Positions 52,776 through 61,928 of a DNA stretch of 64,000 bases are shown here, one piece after another. The position numbers and the translations under genes are program-made. Numbering within the stretch: the first letter of the stretch is position 1; each line of letters begins with the position of its first letter. The notes below the pieces were generated by a model. It was not told where the DNA came from. It did no database searches and worked only from the letters and a program-made list of their open reading frames with translations. Source of the stretch: Bifidobacterium sp. ESL0790 (GTDB lineage: Bacteria > Actinomycetota > Actinomycetes > Actinomycetales > Bifidobacteriaceae); contig NZ_CP113915.1 in assembly GCF_029395435.1 (NCBI RefSeq), forward strand, positions 186,001-250,000, read 5' to 3'.

Positions 52776-54998
52776 CTACAAGCTTTTCAGCACAGGGTTG
52801 TCGCTACCGATATGCGCCTCGATATACGGCCGCTGCCATTCTAGGAACGTCTCGTCGCTGTTGGTGAGGCCCTGGTCGCGCAGCACGTCCACGATTTCGC
52901 CGCAGATATGCTCCACGATGGCCTGGATTTTCTCTTGCGCAGGTTTCGCGCCCTTGCCGCCCTCGCCGAATCCGGCCCCGCCGAAGCAGGCCGCCGATGA
53001 GAGCCGCAGCACGTCCTCAAGTTGCGCGCAGACGTCTGGCAGCAGGGCGAACATCATGCCACTTAGCTTGCGTAGCGCCGCAAACTGCCATTTATAGTAG
53101 GGCATATAGCCGGTGCGAATCGGCTCGTTTAAGAGGAAAACCAGCGAGATTACATTGCTGGCAAACTCGCGGATCGAGAGCCACGCCGCCGCCCCGTCGC
53201 CGCGCTTGAGCATGCGCGGCAGGTTGTATTGCCCCGCCTGCGCGATCATGCCGAGCCGCCGCGAGATGAGCGAGAGCCGCACGTCGTCGGGCATCATCTT
53301 GAAGCCCTGCCGCGTCTTGGAGAAGAGGCCGATCGGGTCGGCGAACACCTCGCCGTTGGTCGCCGCGGCCAGTGTCGGCTCGTCAAGCAGCAGCCATTCG
53401 TGCGGTCGGTCGGCGGGCGGGGCCTGCCGGTAGCCGGTGATCGATTCGAAGAAGTCGCCGATGCGAAACACCCCCACCCGCCTTGAGCCGCCTTGCGTCC
53501 GGGCGGTCTGCTCACGCGGCCCGAAGCCCATGAACTCCTGCGGCAGCGCCTCGTAGTCGGCCTCGAGCCGTTCGCCGATGGCCGCGTAATCCTCGTCCGT
53601 GAGCCACAGGCAGAAGTCCGGCCCGAAGTCGTGGTCGTGCGAGAATTCGTCGTCGAAGCCGTAGCATTCCGATCCGTGGCCCACCAGCCCGGCGGCGATG
53701 CGGCCTTGGTATTCGGGGTATTTCTCGGCGATCAGCGGCTTGCCGTAGGTCTCCCAGTAGGCGCGCGCGAGCTTGAGCCCCTTGATGGCGGGTGTGGATT
53801 TGGCGTTGCCGGCGTTACCGGAATCGCTGGAATCGCCGGATTTACCAGAATTATCAAGACCGACAGAATCCCCGGCTCCAGTAGCCGTACTTTTGTTTGC
53901 GCCCTCACCTTCCTGAGCCGCCCGCTCCTGATACTCCTTGAGTGCGTCGGCGGCCTTCTGCGCCTCGGCTAGGTTCGCCTCGGTGATGCGGTAGTAGTCG
54001 GTGTCTTTGCCATAGCATTCCACGATGATGTCGAGCGCCTTGCGGTAGGTCTCCACCGCCTTGCCGAACTGCCCGGCGGCGAAGCAGGTCTGCGCGTACC
54101 CGGCCAGCGCCGAGGCATAGTGCGCGCTGTGCTGCAAGTGCCCGTTCTCGTAGATCTCCAGCGCCTTCGTCGCGTGCATCATGGCCTGCCGTAGCAGCTC
54201 GTCCCGTGTGACGCCGGCTTCGGAACCAGCTTCATCCCGCGTGGTGTCGGCTTCGTTTCGGGCAGAGAATTCAGCGCTACCAGTCGCGTCTTGGTCGGGG
54301 TTTTTACCGCCAGCCGCAGCACCGACATTCCCAACCTCGCTCGCCCGCTGCAGCAGCACCAGCGCCAGGTTGGTGTGCGTGGACGCCACGTCGATATCGG
54401 CCTCGGCGTCGACGCTCGACTTCTCCAGCACCCCCAGCGCGGCCTCCAGCTCGTGCTGCGCCTTCTCGAGCTCCCCGGTCTCGCTATAGAGCATGGAGAT
54501 GTTGTTGTGCAGCGCCGCCACGCGTCGGTCCGTGGGTGAAAGCGTCTCGCCGGCCGACTTCAGCGCCTGCTGGTAGAGGTCCTTGGCCTGGTCGTACTGC
54601 TTGGCCGCGCGCATGCCGGTGGCCGCGTTGATGAGTGTGGTGGTCCACGCCTCGGTGCCCTCGATCCGCATCTTCAGGCCGAGCTCGAGCGCCCGCTGGA
54701 TGACCCACTGGTTCTCCTTGTGCTTGCCATGCGAGCGGTAGAACCCCATCGTCTCGTTGAGCACGGTGAGCAGCCCCGCGTCGTCGCCCGCGTTCTCGGC
54801 GTCCGTCATGGCCTGCAGCAGGTACGGTTCGGCCTTGGTGGCTGCCTGGTGCGCGTCGAAGATGGCGTCGAGCCCCTTCAGAAACTCGTCGGTGTCGAAC
54901 GTAGCCGGAGCGTCGTTATCCGAAGTCTCGCCGTCCACGTCGCCATCAGCCATTTGCTTGAGCGCGTCGGCCCATTTCTCGTCATCCGTCCCCGTCAT
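52776..54998 (-). CDS. TPR protein with DUF4037 nucleotidyltransferase-like domain
   Basis: Soluble protein of 740 residues. Residues 30-330 contain tetratricopeptide repeats (for example AKDLYQQALKSAGETLSPTD and GKAVETYRKALDIIVECYG), with two low-complexity insertions. The C-terminal 330 residues are DUF4037: the nucleotidyltransferase-like signature GHGSECYGFDDEFSHDHDFG, then TRQGFKMMPDDVRLSLISRR and PRMLKRGDGAAAW. I chose ATG at 54998, preceded by AAGGAG. It is co-directional with the DUF4125 gene downstream. An adenylylating or guanylylating role, with the TPR part choosing the target, is plausible but unproven. Confidence 0.8.
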   Translation of the reverse strand: MTGTDDEKWADALKQMADGDVDGETSDNDAPATFDTDEFLKGLDAIFDAHQAATKAEPYLLQAMTDAENAGDDAGLLTVLNETMGFYRSHGKHKENQWVIQRALELGLKMRIEGTEAWTTTLINAATGMRAAKQYDQAKDLYQQALKSAGETLSPTDRRVAALHNNISMLYSETGELEKAQHELEAALGVLEKSSVDAEADIDVASTHTNLALVLLQRASEVGNVGAAAGGKNPDQDATGSAEFSARNEADTTRDEAGSEAGVTRDELLRQAMMHATKALEIYENGHLQHSAHYASALAGYAQTCFAAGQFGKAVETYRKALDIIVECYGKDTDYYRITEANLAEAQKAADALKEYQERAAQEGEGANKSTATGAGDSVGLDNSGKSGDSSDSGNAGNAKSTPAIKGLKLARAYWETYGKPLIAEKYPEYQGRIAAGLVGHGSECYGFDDEFSHDHDFGPDFCLWLTDEDYAAIGERLEADYEALPQEFMGFGPREQTARTQGGSRRVGVFRIGDFFESITGYRQAPPADRPHEWLLLDEPTLAAATNGEVFADPIGLFSKTRQGFKMMPDDVRLSLISRRLGMIAQAGQYNLPRMLKRGDGAAAWLSIREFASNVISLVFLLNEPIRTGYMPYYKWQFAALRKLSGMMFALLPDVCAQLEDVLRLSSAACFGGAGFGEGGKGAKPAQEKIQAIVEHICGEIVDVLRDQGLTNSDETFLEWQRPYIEAHIGSDNPVLKSL

Positions 54999-55233
54999 CG
55001 CCACTCCTTCATGTCGTCGTGCCCTCAAGTCTATTGCGTGGTCGGCATAGCCCGCGGCCTCGGGTTTCGGTTGGCTCCTTCGTTGTGTATTGGTGGTTAT
55101 TATCGCTATTTACGAGCCATAATCCTGCGTGTTGAAACCATGCAAACGTGGGCTTGTTGCCAGATATGGCAACGCTCGCTACTACCATGAAATGCGTTAC
55201 GTGATTTTGAATGCGACATGAGGAGCATGGTCA

Positions 55234-56817
55234 GTGGCGGAATCTCAACGAAGAGATGGTCGACGCGCGAAAGACCAAACCCGAACCTCGCGCCACGGGC
55301 CCATCACCCTGCGCGACGCCATCGGCTACGGCATTGGCGACGTCTACGGCGGTGGCCAACTCACCCTCATCGGCACCTACCTCGTGCTCTTCTGGACGCG
55401 CTTCTGCGGCATGTCGATCTCGACGGCGCAATCGACGGTCGGCCTGAGCGCGATCATCAGCGGGGTGGCGGCCATGGTGTTCGGCATCCTCGACGACAAC
55501 CTCTACCGGTTCCGCGTCGGGCGGCGTTTCGGGCGTCGCCGGTTCTTCATCATGATCGTGCCGCCGCTCATCCTGGTCGGTGTGCTCCTGTGGATTCCCG
55601 GGCTGCCGTTCATCGTCTATTTTCTGGTCTACGTGCTCTGGGTCATCGTCGCGCAGCTCTTCGCCTCGGCCTACAACACCCTGCCCGGCGAGATGGCCTC
55701 GGGGTTCGACGAGCGCACCAAGCTCTCAACGGTGCGGCTGCTGATTTCCGGGGCGTGCGGCACCATCATCCTCATCATCGGCGGGGCCGTGTTGGCGGCG
55801 TTCGGCGAGCACCGGCCGCAGGGCTATATGGTCTTCGCCATCTCGTTGACGGTGTGCTTCGCGCTGGCGGTGCTCGTCTGCTGGCGGAGCACGTGGGAGA
55901 TGACGCCGGAGGAGGCCGGATTCGGGGAATGGGCGCGAGGTGGCGTTGGTGACGCTGGCCAGGAACGCTCGCAACGCACCAAAGGCGAGTCGGGCGCGAA
56001 AATCTGGGCCCACCGCCTCGCCGTGATCGTCCGCGAGTACGCGAGCACCCTGCGCATCGCTGTTTTTCGGCAGCATCTCGCCATTTACCTGCTCGTGCTC
56101 ACCGCCGGCGACGTGTTCGGCCAGACCTTCGTCTTCTTTGTGATCTACGACTGGAACAAATCCGCCTCGTTCGCTTCGCTGCTGCTGAGCGCCGGCATCA
56201 TCTCGGTGCCGCTGACGCCGCTCTTCGGGGTGGGCATGACCCGCTTGGGGCCGCGCAAGCTCTACGAGCTGAGTTTCGCCGGCAGCCTTTTCGGGGCGCT
56301 GTGGATCTTCGTGGCATGGCGGCTGGTGGGTGTGCTCGCCGAGCCGTGGTGGACGGTGTTCGCGGCCGCCGCCGCGCTGTTCTTCTTCTGTGTGAAATCG
56401 TTGGCCGGCTACTTGCCGTGGGCCGTGTTCCCGTTCGTCGCCGATGTGGACGAGTTGGTCTCCGGGCGCTACCGGGCCTCCACGTTCTCCGGCATCCAGG
56501 CCGCGTTCCGCCAGTTGGTCTCCGGGCTCGGGTCCATCGCCGTGGGCGCTGTCTTGGCGTTCGTGGGCTTCGACGCCTCGCGCACGACGCAGACCCCGCT
56601 GGCCCGCAACGGTTTGGCGGCGCTGATGCTGGGCTGGTATGTGCTCTCGATTGTGGTCTGCTGGATCGTGGTGCGCAGGTTCCGGCTCGACAAGCACAGC
56701 GACTCCCTGGCGCTGGCCGAGGTCGCGCGCGTTCGCGCCGGCGGCGACCCGCGTGACGTGGACCCCAAGGTGCGCTCCACCCTCGAGTCGCTCCTCGGCC
56801 AGCCCTACGGTCGTTAG
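55234..56817 (+). CDS. GPH-type sugar:cation symporter-like MFS protein
   Basis: Twelve-helix transporter of 527 residues. LRDAIGYGIGDVYGGGQLTL near the N-terminus, GRRFGRRRFFIMIVPP and FASAYNTLPGEMASGFDERT are typical of glycoside-pentoside-hexuronide:cation symporters (MelB-like). The C-terminal 35 residues are hydrophilic. The GTG start at 55234 follows GAGGAG at about 9 bp. It probably imports a glycoside or uronide. Single gene, divergent from the TPR-DUF4037 gene; no glycosidase adjoins. Confidence 0.85.
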   Translation: MAESQRRDGRRAKDQTRTSRHGPITLRDAIGYGIGDVYGGGQLTLIGTYLVLFWTRFCGMSISTAQSTVGLSAIISGVAAMVFGILDDNLYRFRVGRRFGRRRFFIMIVPPLILVGVLLWIPGLPFIVYFLVYVLWVIVAQLFASAYNTLPGEMASGFDERTKLSTVRLLISGACGTIILIIGGAVLAAFGEHRPQGYMVFAISLTVCFALAVLVCWRSTWEMTPEEAGFGEWARGGVGDAGQERSQRTKGESGAKIWAHRLAVIVREYASTLRIAVFRQHLAIYLLVLTAGDVFGQTFVFFVIYDWNKSASFASLLLSAGIISVPLTPLFGVGMTRLGPRKLYELSFAGSLFGALWIFVAWRLVGVLAEPWWTVFAAAAALFFFCVKSLAGYLPWAVFPFVADVDELVSGRYRASTFSGIQAAFRQLVSGLGSIAVGAVLAFVGFDASRTTQTPLARNGLAALMLGWYVLSIVVCWIVVRRFRLDKHSDSLALAEVARVRAGGDPRDVDPKVRSTLESLLGQPYGR

Positions 56818-56893
56818 GGCTCGCCGACGCACATGGAGTTAGGCAAGTTGAGTTTCGTCGCGTATCTGTCGATTGCTTGTCGGAATCAAAACC

Positions 56894-58171
56894 TCATTCG
56901 CGCAGCGTCGTCACCGGCACCACCATCACGCCGTCCTTGCGCTGGTAACTGAGGTTTCCGGTGCCGGTCAGAACCATCAGGAAGCTCGGCTCGTTCCTCA
57001 TTTTTTTGGTGTCGATTTTCTCGGAAAGCCTTATTAGGCTCTTCGCTCCCTCTTCCACCAGCATGTCGCCCCCGAGTTTCACTTCGATGAGGCCGTAGCG
57101 CCCATCGCGAAGATGGATGACCGCATCGCATTCCAGATCTTGTTTGTCGCGGAAGTGGAACACCTCGCCGTCCAGCGCCTCGGCGTAGATTCTCAGGTCT
57201 CGGATGCACAGGCTCTCGAAGAGCAGGCCGAACGTCTCCAGATCGGCGATGAGGCCTTTTGGCCCGACTCCCAGGGCCGCCGCTCCGATGGACGGGTCGA
57301 CGAAATGGCGCGTATCGGTGGTGCGGATGGCGGTTTTGCTGCGAAGGTTCGGATTCCATGCGGGCAGGTCTTCAATGACGAAGATGCGTTGCAGCGCTGT
57401 GAGGTAGGATTGCACGGTTTTGTTGGTAGGTGCTTCGTCGTTGCCGCGCAGGTCGGCCGCGATTTTCGAGACCGTGGCCTGCGAGGATTCCATCCGCGCG
57501 TAGGAGCGCAACAGCCTTCTGGCCAGACGCGGGTCGCGGCTTGTTCCGTCGACGCGCGAGATGTCTGATTCGGCCACGGCGTCGATGTAATTGCGCGCCT
57601 GCTGCAGGGCCACTTCATCGTCTTGGCCGATGGCCTTGGGCCAGCCACCGCGGCAGACAAGGAAGGCGAGATGCTCGATGTCGTTTTTCGCGGCCTGGCT
57701 GACCGGAAGATCCGTGCCTTCGAACAGCGAACCGAGTGACACCTCGCCGTTGGAATCCCCGGATTCGTAGAGGCTCATCGGGCGCATCCGCAGCCGGGAT
57801 ATTCTGCCTGTGCCGGTGTGAATGATGGCGTCGTCGGCTGGCGGCACGCTCGAACCGGTGAGAATGAACTGGTTGAATGCGTCGCGCTTGTCGACGGCGA
57901 AACGCACGGCGTCCCAGAGCTTGGGAGCGGTTTGCCATTCGTCGATGAGGCGTGGCGTCGGGCCTTCGAGCAGGGCGGAGGGTTGCATGTCGGCCAAGGC
58001 CAGATTCTGCTGCCTTGATTCCGGGTTGGCCATATAGAGTGTGCTTTTGGCGGCTTGCTCGCAAGTGGTGGTTTTGCCGCACCATTTGGCGCCCTCGACG
58101 AGAACCGCTCCGGTGGCCGACAGTTTTTTACGCAGAAGCTGGTCGCTGATACGAGGGAGGTAGCGCTTCAT
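56894..58171 (-). CDS. AAA-family ATPase with DUF4143 region, second copy
   Basis: Protein of 425 residues. Walker A GAKWCGKT at 27-34, Walker B RLIDEWQ at 74-80, an arginine-rich middle (DPRLARRLLRSYARMESSQA, NKTVQSYLTALQRIFVIEDL) and a C-terminal PD-(D/E)XK-like signature with ECD in DKQDLECDAVIHL and E-x-K in GLIEVKLGG. It is only distantly similar to the ATPase at 227. ATG at 58171 follows CAGGGAAC. Seven 23-bp repeats lie 56 bp upstream. Single gene. Role unknown. Confidence 0.87.
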   Translation of the reverse strand: MKRYLPRISDQLLRKKLSATGAVLVEGAKWCGKTTTCEQAAKSTLYMANPESRQQNLALADMQPSALLEGPTPRLIDEWQTAPKLWDAVRFAVDKRDAFNQFILTGSSVPPADDAIIHTGTGRISRLRMRPMSLYESGDSNGEVSLGSLFEGTDLPVSQAAKNDIEHLAFLVCRGGWPKAIGQDDEVALQQARNYIDAVAESDISRVDGTSRDPRLARRLLRSYARMESSQATVSKIAADLRGNDEAPTNKTVQSYLTALQRIFVIEDLPAWNPNLRSKTAIRTTDTRHFVDPSIGAAALGVGPKGLIADLETFGLLFESLCIRDLRIYAEALDGEVFHFRDKQDLECDAVIHLRDGRYGLIEVKLGGDMLVEEGAKSLIRLSEKIDTKKMRNEPSFLMVLTGTGNLSYQRKDGVMVVPVTTLRE

Positions 58172-58227
58172 GTTCCCTGACTTTCTCGAGTCGAAACACG
58201 TTGGAAACACTAGGTTTTGAGTTTGCG

Positions 58228-58388
58228 TTTCTAATGTTGGACGTTTTTCATTTCCTATGTTGGCTTTATTTTATTTCCTCAGTTGGACGTTTTTCATTTC
58301 CTATGCTGGCGGTTTTTCATTTCCGCTTTTGGCGGGATTTTGTTTCCTCAGTTGGCGGTTTTCTGTTTCCTATGTTGGACATTGGTCA
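58228..58388. repeat. Seven-unit 23-bp tandem array before the second ATPase
   Basis: Seven units, all exactly 23 bp, begin at 58228, 58251, 58274, 58297, 58320, 58343 and 58366. The plus-strand consensus starts TTTCCTATGTTGGACG and ends TTTTTCA; units differ at several positions. The array ends 56 bp from the ATPase start on the minus strand. It has the same unit length, number and placement as the array at 1-163 but an unrelated sequence. Confidence 0.92.
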
Positions 58389-58473
58389 CGTCAGAATTAA
58401 GGATTTTGCCACGCAATTAGGGCGTGTAGCTTCGGACATAATTGTCCACGCGATGACGGTGCTATGACAACAA

Positions 58474-58517
58474 CATTGCGGCGTCGTTCAACGTGAATGG
58501 TGAACGACGCCGCAATG
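58474..58517. terminator. Perfect hairpin between ATPase leader and pepC
   Basis: CATTGCGGCGTCGTTCA and TGAACGACGCCGCAATG form a perfect 17-bp stem with a 10-base loop, about 80 bp after the pepC stop. On the minus strand TTGTTGT follows. It likely terminates pepC. Confidence 0.8.
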
Positions 58518-58594
58518 AATAATGCAAACTGCTGGTCCCGCGAAACCTGGGCCAATCTGGATCAATCCAAGCCTGAACCGAGGTTAGCCAGGCC

Positions 58595-60061
58595 CTACTC
58601 GCAGCGGGCGGTGAGCGGTTCCCAAGGCTCCAGCATCACCGGCTCCTGCTCGATGACGGCGAGCGTCTCGGGGCTCAGGAACTCCTTGCGGATGATGAGC
58701 TCGGTGATGAAGCGGCTGAACCACTGGTCGGAGGCGACGAAATAGCCGTCGACGCCGTTGGCCTTGCCCCAGCTGTTCTCGATCTTCCAGCGGTCGGCCT
58801 GGCCGTTGGGCGCGATGTTGACTCCGGTGAGCGTCATCGCGTGGTTGCTCGGGCAGTCGCCGTATTCGAGGCCCTGCGCCTTGCTCATGTCGAACGTGGT
58901 GCCGAACAGCTGGTCGACGCGCACGGTGGCCTCGTCGAAGACGCCGGGGCCGCGCAGCGCGAACTTGTCGCAATCGCAGGCGAACCAGATGGGGTGGCCG
59001 GCGGTGAGCTGGTCGATCGCGGCCTTGTGGAAGACGTCGGACGGCACGTTGACGTAGCGCATGCCCGGCAGCTCGGCGATGTTGGAGGAGTATTTGATCT
59101 CGTAGTGTCGGTTGAACGGGGTGCGTTTCATCGGCGCGTTGCAGATGGTGACGAAATCGTCCACGTCCACCGGCACGTATTTGCGGTAGAACTCCATCGG
59201 CGTGATGCCGTATTCGCGGATCTGCCTGGAGGTGTCGATGCCGGCCTTCGCCTCGGCCTTGCGTTTGGCTTCGGCGGCAGTGGCTTCGGCTGAGTCTTTG
59301 TCGTCCTTCTTCTTGTTATCTTCGTCATCATCGCCCTTGACCCGCGCGAGGAAGTCAAAGGTGGCCGGCGGCTCGCCGAGTGCCACCGCGCAGATGCGAT
59401 AGACCGTCTCCATGTCGTCGACCTTGATGTCGCGCAGCTCCTCGAGCGTGGCCCCGGCCTCGTGGCGGTTGCGCAGGTCGATGGCGAACTCGTGCAGTTT
59501 CATGGTCAGGTATTCCGTGAAGTAAAGGGAATCGCGCGAGTTCGCGGATTCGGGATAGGCGGATTTCGGCATCAGGCCGTACTTGTCGACCAGACCCACG
59601 AACATCTGCCACCAGCCGCCATCGTCGGCGGGGTACTCGTTGATGGCCTGGAAGAGGCGGCTGTCGGTCGGCTCGTCGAGCGTGGCGAGCACGTTCTCGA
59701 GGTAGGCGTTCGACTTCTCCACCTTGTCCCAGAAGAAGAGATAGTTCTCCGAGAACTCGAAATCCTCGAGGTTCCAGCGGTGCATCACCTCGTAGCGCAG
59801 CGTGTTGAGCGCGGCGAACATCCAGCAGCGGCCCGAGCGCTCCTGGTTGGTGATCGCGCCCTGCTTGAGCTCCACCGAGAAATCGCGTGGCAGGTCGCGC
59901 GCGCCGCGGTAGTCGGTCGCGGCCTTCAGCACCCCGGCCGAAACCGCCGCGTTCGCCGCCACCTTGTTGGCCCGTTCGGCGTTGAACGCCTTGCTATACC
60001 GTTCGATGTCGTCTCTCCCCAGCGCGACGCCCTTGTTACCGTTGGTGGTCTGCGTGGCCAT
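58595..60061 (-). CDS. pepC: Aminopeptidase C (bleomycin-hydrolase family C1B)
   Basis: Cytoplasmic cysteine aminopeptidase of 488 residues that trims peptides, forming a hexameric barrel in homologues. Catalytic residues are Cys79 in QERSGRCWMFA, His407 in SNHAMTL and Asn429 in IENSWG. A charged insertion of about 30 residues (DDDEDNKKKDDKDSAEATAA) near 245-275 is absent from most relatives. ATG at 60061 with GGAG-like sequence upstream. Together with pepD it supports peptide catabolism. Confidence 0.95.
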   Translation of the reverse strand: MATQTTNGNKGVALGRDDIERYSKAFNAERANKVAANAAVSAGVLKAATDYRGARDLPRDFSVELKQGAITNQERSGRCWMFAALNTLRYEVMHRWNLEDFEFSENYLFFWDKVEKSNAYLENVLATLDEPTDSRLFQAINEYPADDGGWWQMFVGLVDKYGLMPKSAYPESANSRDSLYFTEYLTMKLHEFAIDLRNRHEAGATLEELRDIKVDDMETVYRICAVALGEPPATFDFLARVKGDDDEDNKKKDDKDSAEATAAEAKRKAEAKAGIDTSRQIREYGITPMEFYRKYVPVDVDDFVTICNAPMKRTPFNRHYEIKYSSNIAELPGMRYVNVPSDVFHKAAIDQLTAGHPIWFACDCDKFALRGPGVFDEATVRVDQLFGTTFDMSKAQGLEYGDCPSNHAMTLTGVNIAPNGQADRWKIENSWGKANGVDGYFVASDQWFSRFITELIIRKEFLSPETLAVIEQEPVMLEPWEPLTARCE

Positions 60062-60271
60062 GAATGCTCCTTAACTATCGATGTAAAGAATCTAAAATTA
60101 TTGTCTCTAACCCTAATCTCGCGCCGCTACGTATGGACCCATTCTCAGACGACAAAGTGAAATATAAGGTACTGTGTATTTGTATGGTAATATTGTATTG
60201 TTATTTTTATGAACTAAAATTAGTCAATAGAAAGAAGTGGTCAATGTAAATGTCGATGAAAGGATTCCGGA

Positions 60272-60531
60272 ATGCCTCTTATTGTCGAGGAATCGGCTAA
60301 GAAACATGGTTTTACTGATGAAGAGATTCGCTACGCCGTGTTTCATAGAACGCAGGCTATTCCAATAAAAGGCATGCTATTCCAATAAAAGGCATGCCTG
60401 GAGAGACGACATTCGCGTTTCTTGGCCCGCGGCATGAAGGCGATTTGGTCAAAAATTACATCGATGTGTATGCGGCGTTATGGGAGGACGGGAATGTCCA
60501 TGCATTTCATGCGTTGACCCATACAAACTGA
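60272..60531 (+). pseudogene. Toxin-like gene frameshifted by a 20-bp tandem duplication
   Basis: The gene starts at ATG 60272 behind GAAAGGA and reads MPLIVEESAKKHGFTDEEIR ... then hits TAA at 60384-60386. The cause is a 20-bp unit present twice (60357-60376 and 60377-60396). Removing one copy restores an intact 79-codon frame through GMPGETTFAFLGPRHEG ... HAFHALTHTN with TGA at 60529. The restored protein resembles small BrnT/RelE-like toxins and precedes a DNA-binding antitoxin-like gene by 35 bp. As it stands it yields only a 38-residue peptide. Whether this is fixed inactivation or a reversible switch is unknown. Confidence 0.8.
60357..60396. repeat. Perfect 20-bp tandem duplication inside the toxin-like gene
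   Basis: The unit CTATTCCAATAAAAGGCATG occurs twice head to tail with no mismatch. Because 20 is not a multiple of three, the second copy shifts the reading frame. Confidence 0.98.
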
Positions 60532-60566
60532 GATTGATTTCATGTCCGAGTTCTTAAGGAGAAATG

Positions 60567-60911
60567 ATGACACGCAAGATTAGCAAGGAAGAAGCCAGTC
60601 GCAGGGCTTGGGAGCTTGATGCGATGGCCGAACGTGGAGAGATGAAGCCTGTTGGTCCGACACAGGTGTATTCAGCCGATGCGCCGATGGACGAGGATGG
60701 TTTGGCGGCGATTTTCGCTGGAAGGCCTCGAGCGGAGTTCCGGCAACCGGCGAGGAAAACGTGGTACACGCGTACGACGGAGGCTATGGATCGTTGGGCC
60801 AGCGACAGCGCCAAACAAGAAAATATGAGTACGTCGGCATTGATACGGACTGCTGTTTATGAGTATCTCAACAAGAGGCATCCCGATCTTAGGCCAGCCG
60901 CCGCGGCGTGA
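60567..60911 (+). CDS. Putative antitoxin, C-terminal ribbon-helix-helix
   Basis: Protein of 114 residues. The N-terminal part is charged (EEASRRAWELDAMAERGEMK) and the C-terminal part, TTEAMDRWASDSAKQENMST followed by SALIRTAVYEYL, fits a ribbon-helix-helix DNA-binding unit. AAGGAG precedes the ATG at 60567 by 5 bp; the adjoining ATG at 60564 is too close. It follows the broken toxin-like gene by 35 bp and remains intact, as expected if only the toxin was inactivated. Confidence 0.65.
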   Translation: MTRKISKEEASRRAWELDAMAERGEMKPVGPTQVYSADAPMDEDGLAAIFAGRPRAEFRQPARKTWYTRTTEAMDRWASDSAKQENMSTSALIRTAVYEYLNKRHPDLRPAAAA

Positions 60912-60971
60912 CGGCATGGGTGCCGTATGGACGCGGGCCGTACGGGGCTAGGCGCGACTAGGATTGGGAGT

Positions 60972-61928
60972 ATGAGCAAACGACATCGTGACCGAAGCTG
61001 GGCGCCGGCGCCCGAGCCATTGCCGGCCGACGCGCAGGTGATCGACAACCACACCCACATCGAATCCGTCCCGCCTTTCGCCGAGGAGATGAACCGGCAG
61101 GCCATCGAGCGCGACCAGCCGCCCGTGCCGGTCCACAGCGTCGGCGAGGAGCTTGAGCGGGCCAAGGCCGTGGGCGTCGAAGGCGTCATCGAGGTGGGCT
61201 GCGAGCTGCCGAACCTCAAGGTGGCGGTGCAGGTGGCGCTCGACCACCCCGATTGCGTCCACAACGCCCTGGCGATCCATCCCAACGAGGCGGTGCTGCA
61301 CGGCCATCGCGGCGTGCCCGGCCCCGACGGCTTGCCGCTGAAATACCAGCCGTGGCATGACGTGAGTTTCGAGGACGCGCTCGCGGAAGTCCACCGCCTG
61401 GCCACGAAATACCCCGAGCAGGTCGTGGCGATCGGTGAGACAGGCATGGACCTGTTCCGCACCGGCGAGGCCGCCAAGGAGATTCAACGTGACGCCTTCC
61501 GCGCCCATATCGCCCTGGCCAAGGAACTCAACCTGCCGATGCAGATCCACGACCGCGACGCCCACAAGGAGGTCGTCGAGACCCTGCTGGCCGACGGCGC
61601 CCCTGAGCGCACCGTCTTCCACAGCTACGCCGCCGACACCGAGGTCGCCGAGATCGCGCGTGAGCACGGCTGGTACCTGAGCTTCTCGGGAACCGCGAGT
61701 TTCAAAGGCAACGAGGAGATTCGCAATTCCGCCGCGATCGTGGGCCTCGACCATATCATGGTGGAGACCGACGCCCCCTATCTCACACCCATGCCCTATC
61801 GTGGCCGCACCAACGCGCCATATATGATTCCTTACACCCTGAAGGCGCTCGCCGACACGATGAATTTACCGATAGGCGAGATAGCCAAGGCGACGCGACG
61901 CACCACGAGGGCCGTTTACGGTATATAA
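60972..61928 (+). CDS. tatD: TatD-family metal-dependent deoxyribonuclease
   Basis: TIM-barrel hydrolase of 318 residues. Metal ligands: HTH in VIDNHTHIE, Glu in AIGETGMD, His in MQIHDRD, His in VFHSYA and Asp in MVETDAPYL. Members act as 3'-5' DNases or on related substrates. I chose ATG at 60972 rather than a frame 15 codons longer, since GGGAG and the usual N-terminal charge start here. In related genomes tatD commonly lies near metG; here 11.7 kb of accessory DNA lies between. Confidence 0.92.
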   Translation: MSKRHRDRSWAPAPEPLPADAQVIDNHTHIESVPPFAEEMNRQAIERDQPPVPVHSVGEELERAKAVGVEGVIEVGCELPNLKVAVQVALDHPDCVHNALAIHPNEAVLHGHRGVPGPDGLPLKYQPWHDVSFEDALAEVHRLATKYPEQVVAIGETGMDLFRTGEAAKEIQRDAFRAHIALAKELNLPMQIHDRDAHKEVVETLLADGAPERTVFHSYAADTEVAEIAREHGWYLSFSGTASFKGNEEIRNSAAIVGLDHIMVETDAPYLTPMPYRGRTNAPYMIPYTLKALADTMNLPIGEIAKATRRTTRAVYGI

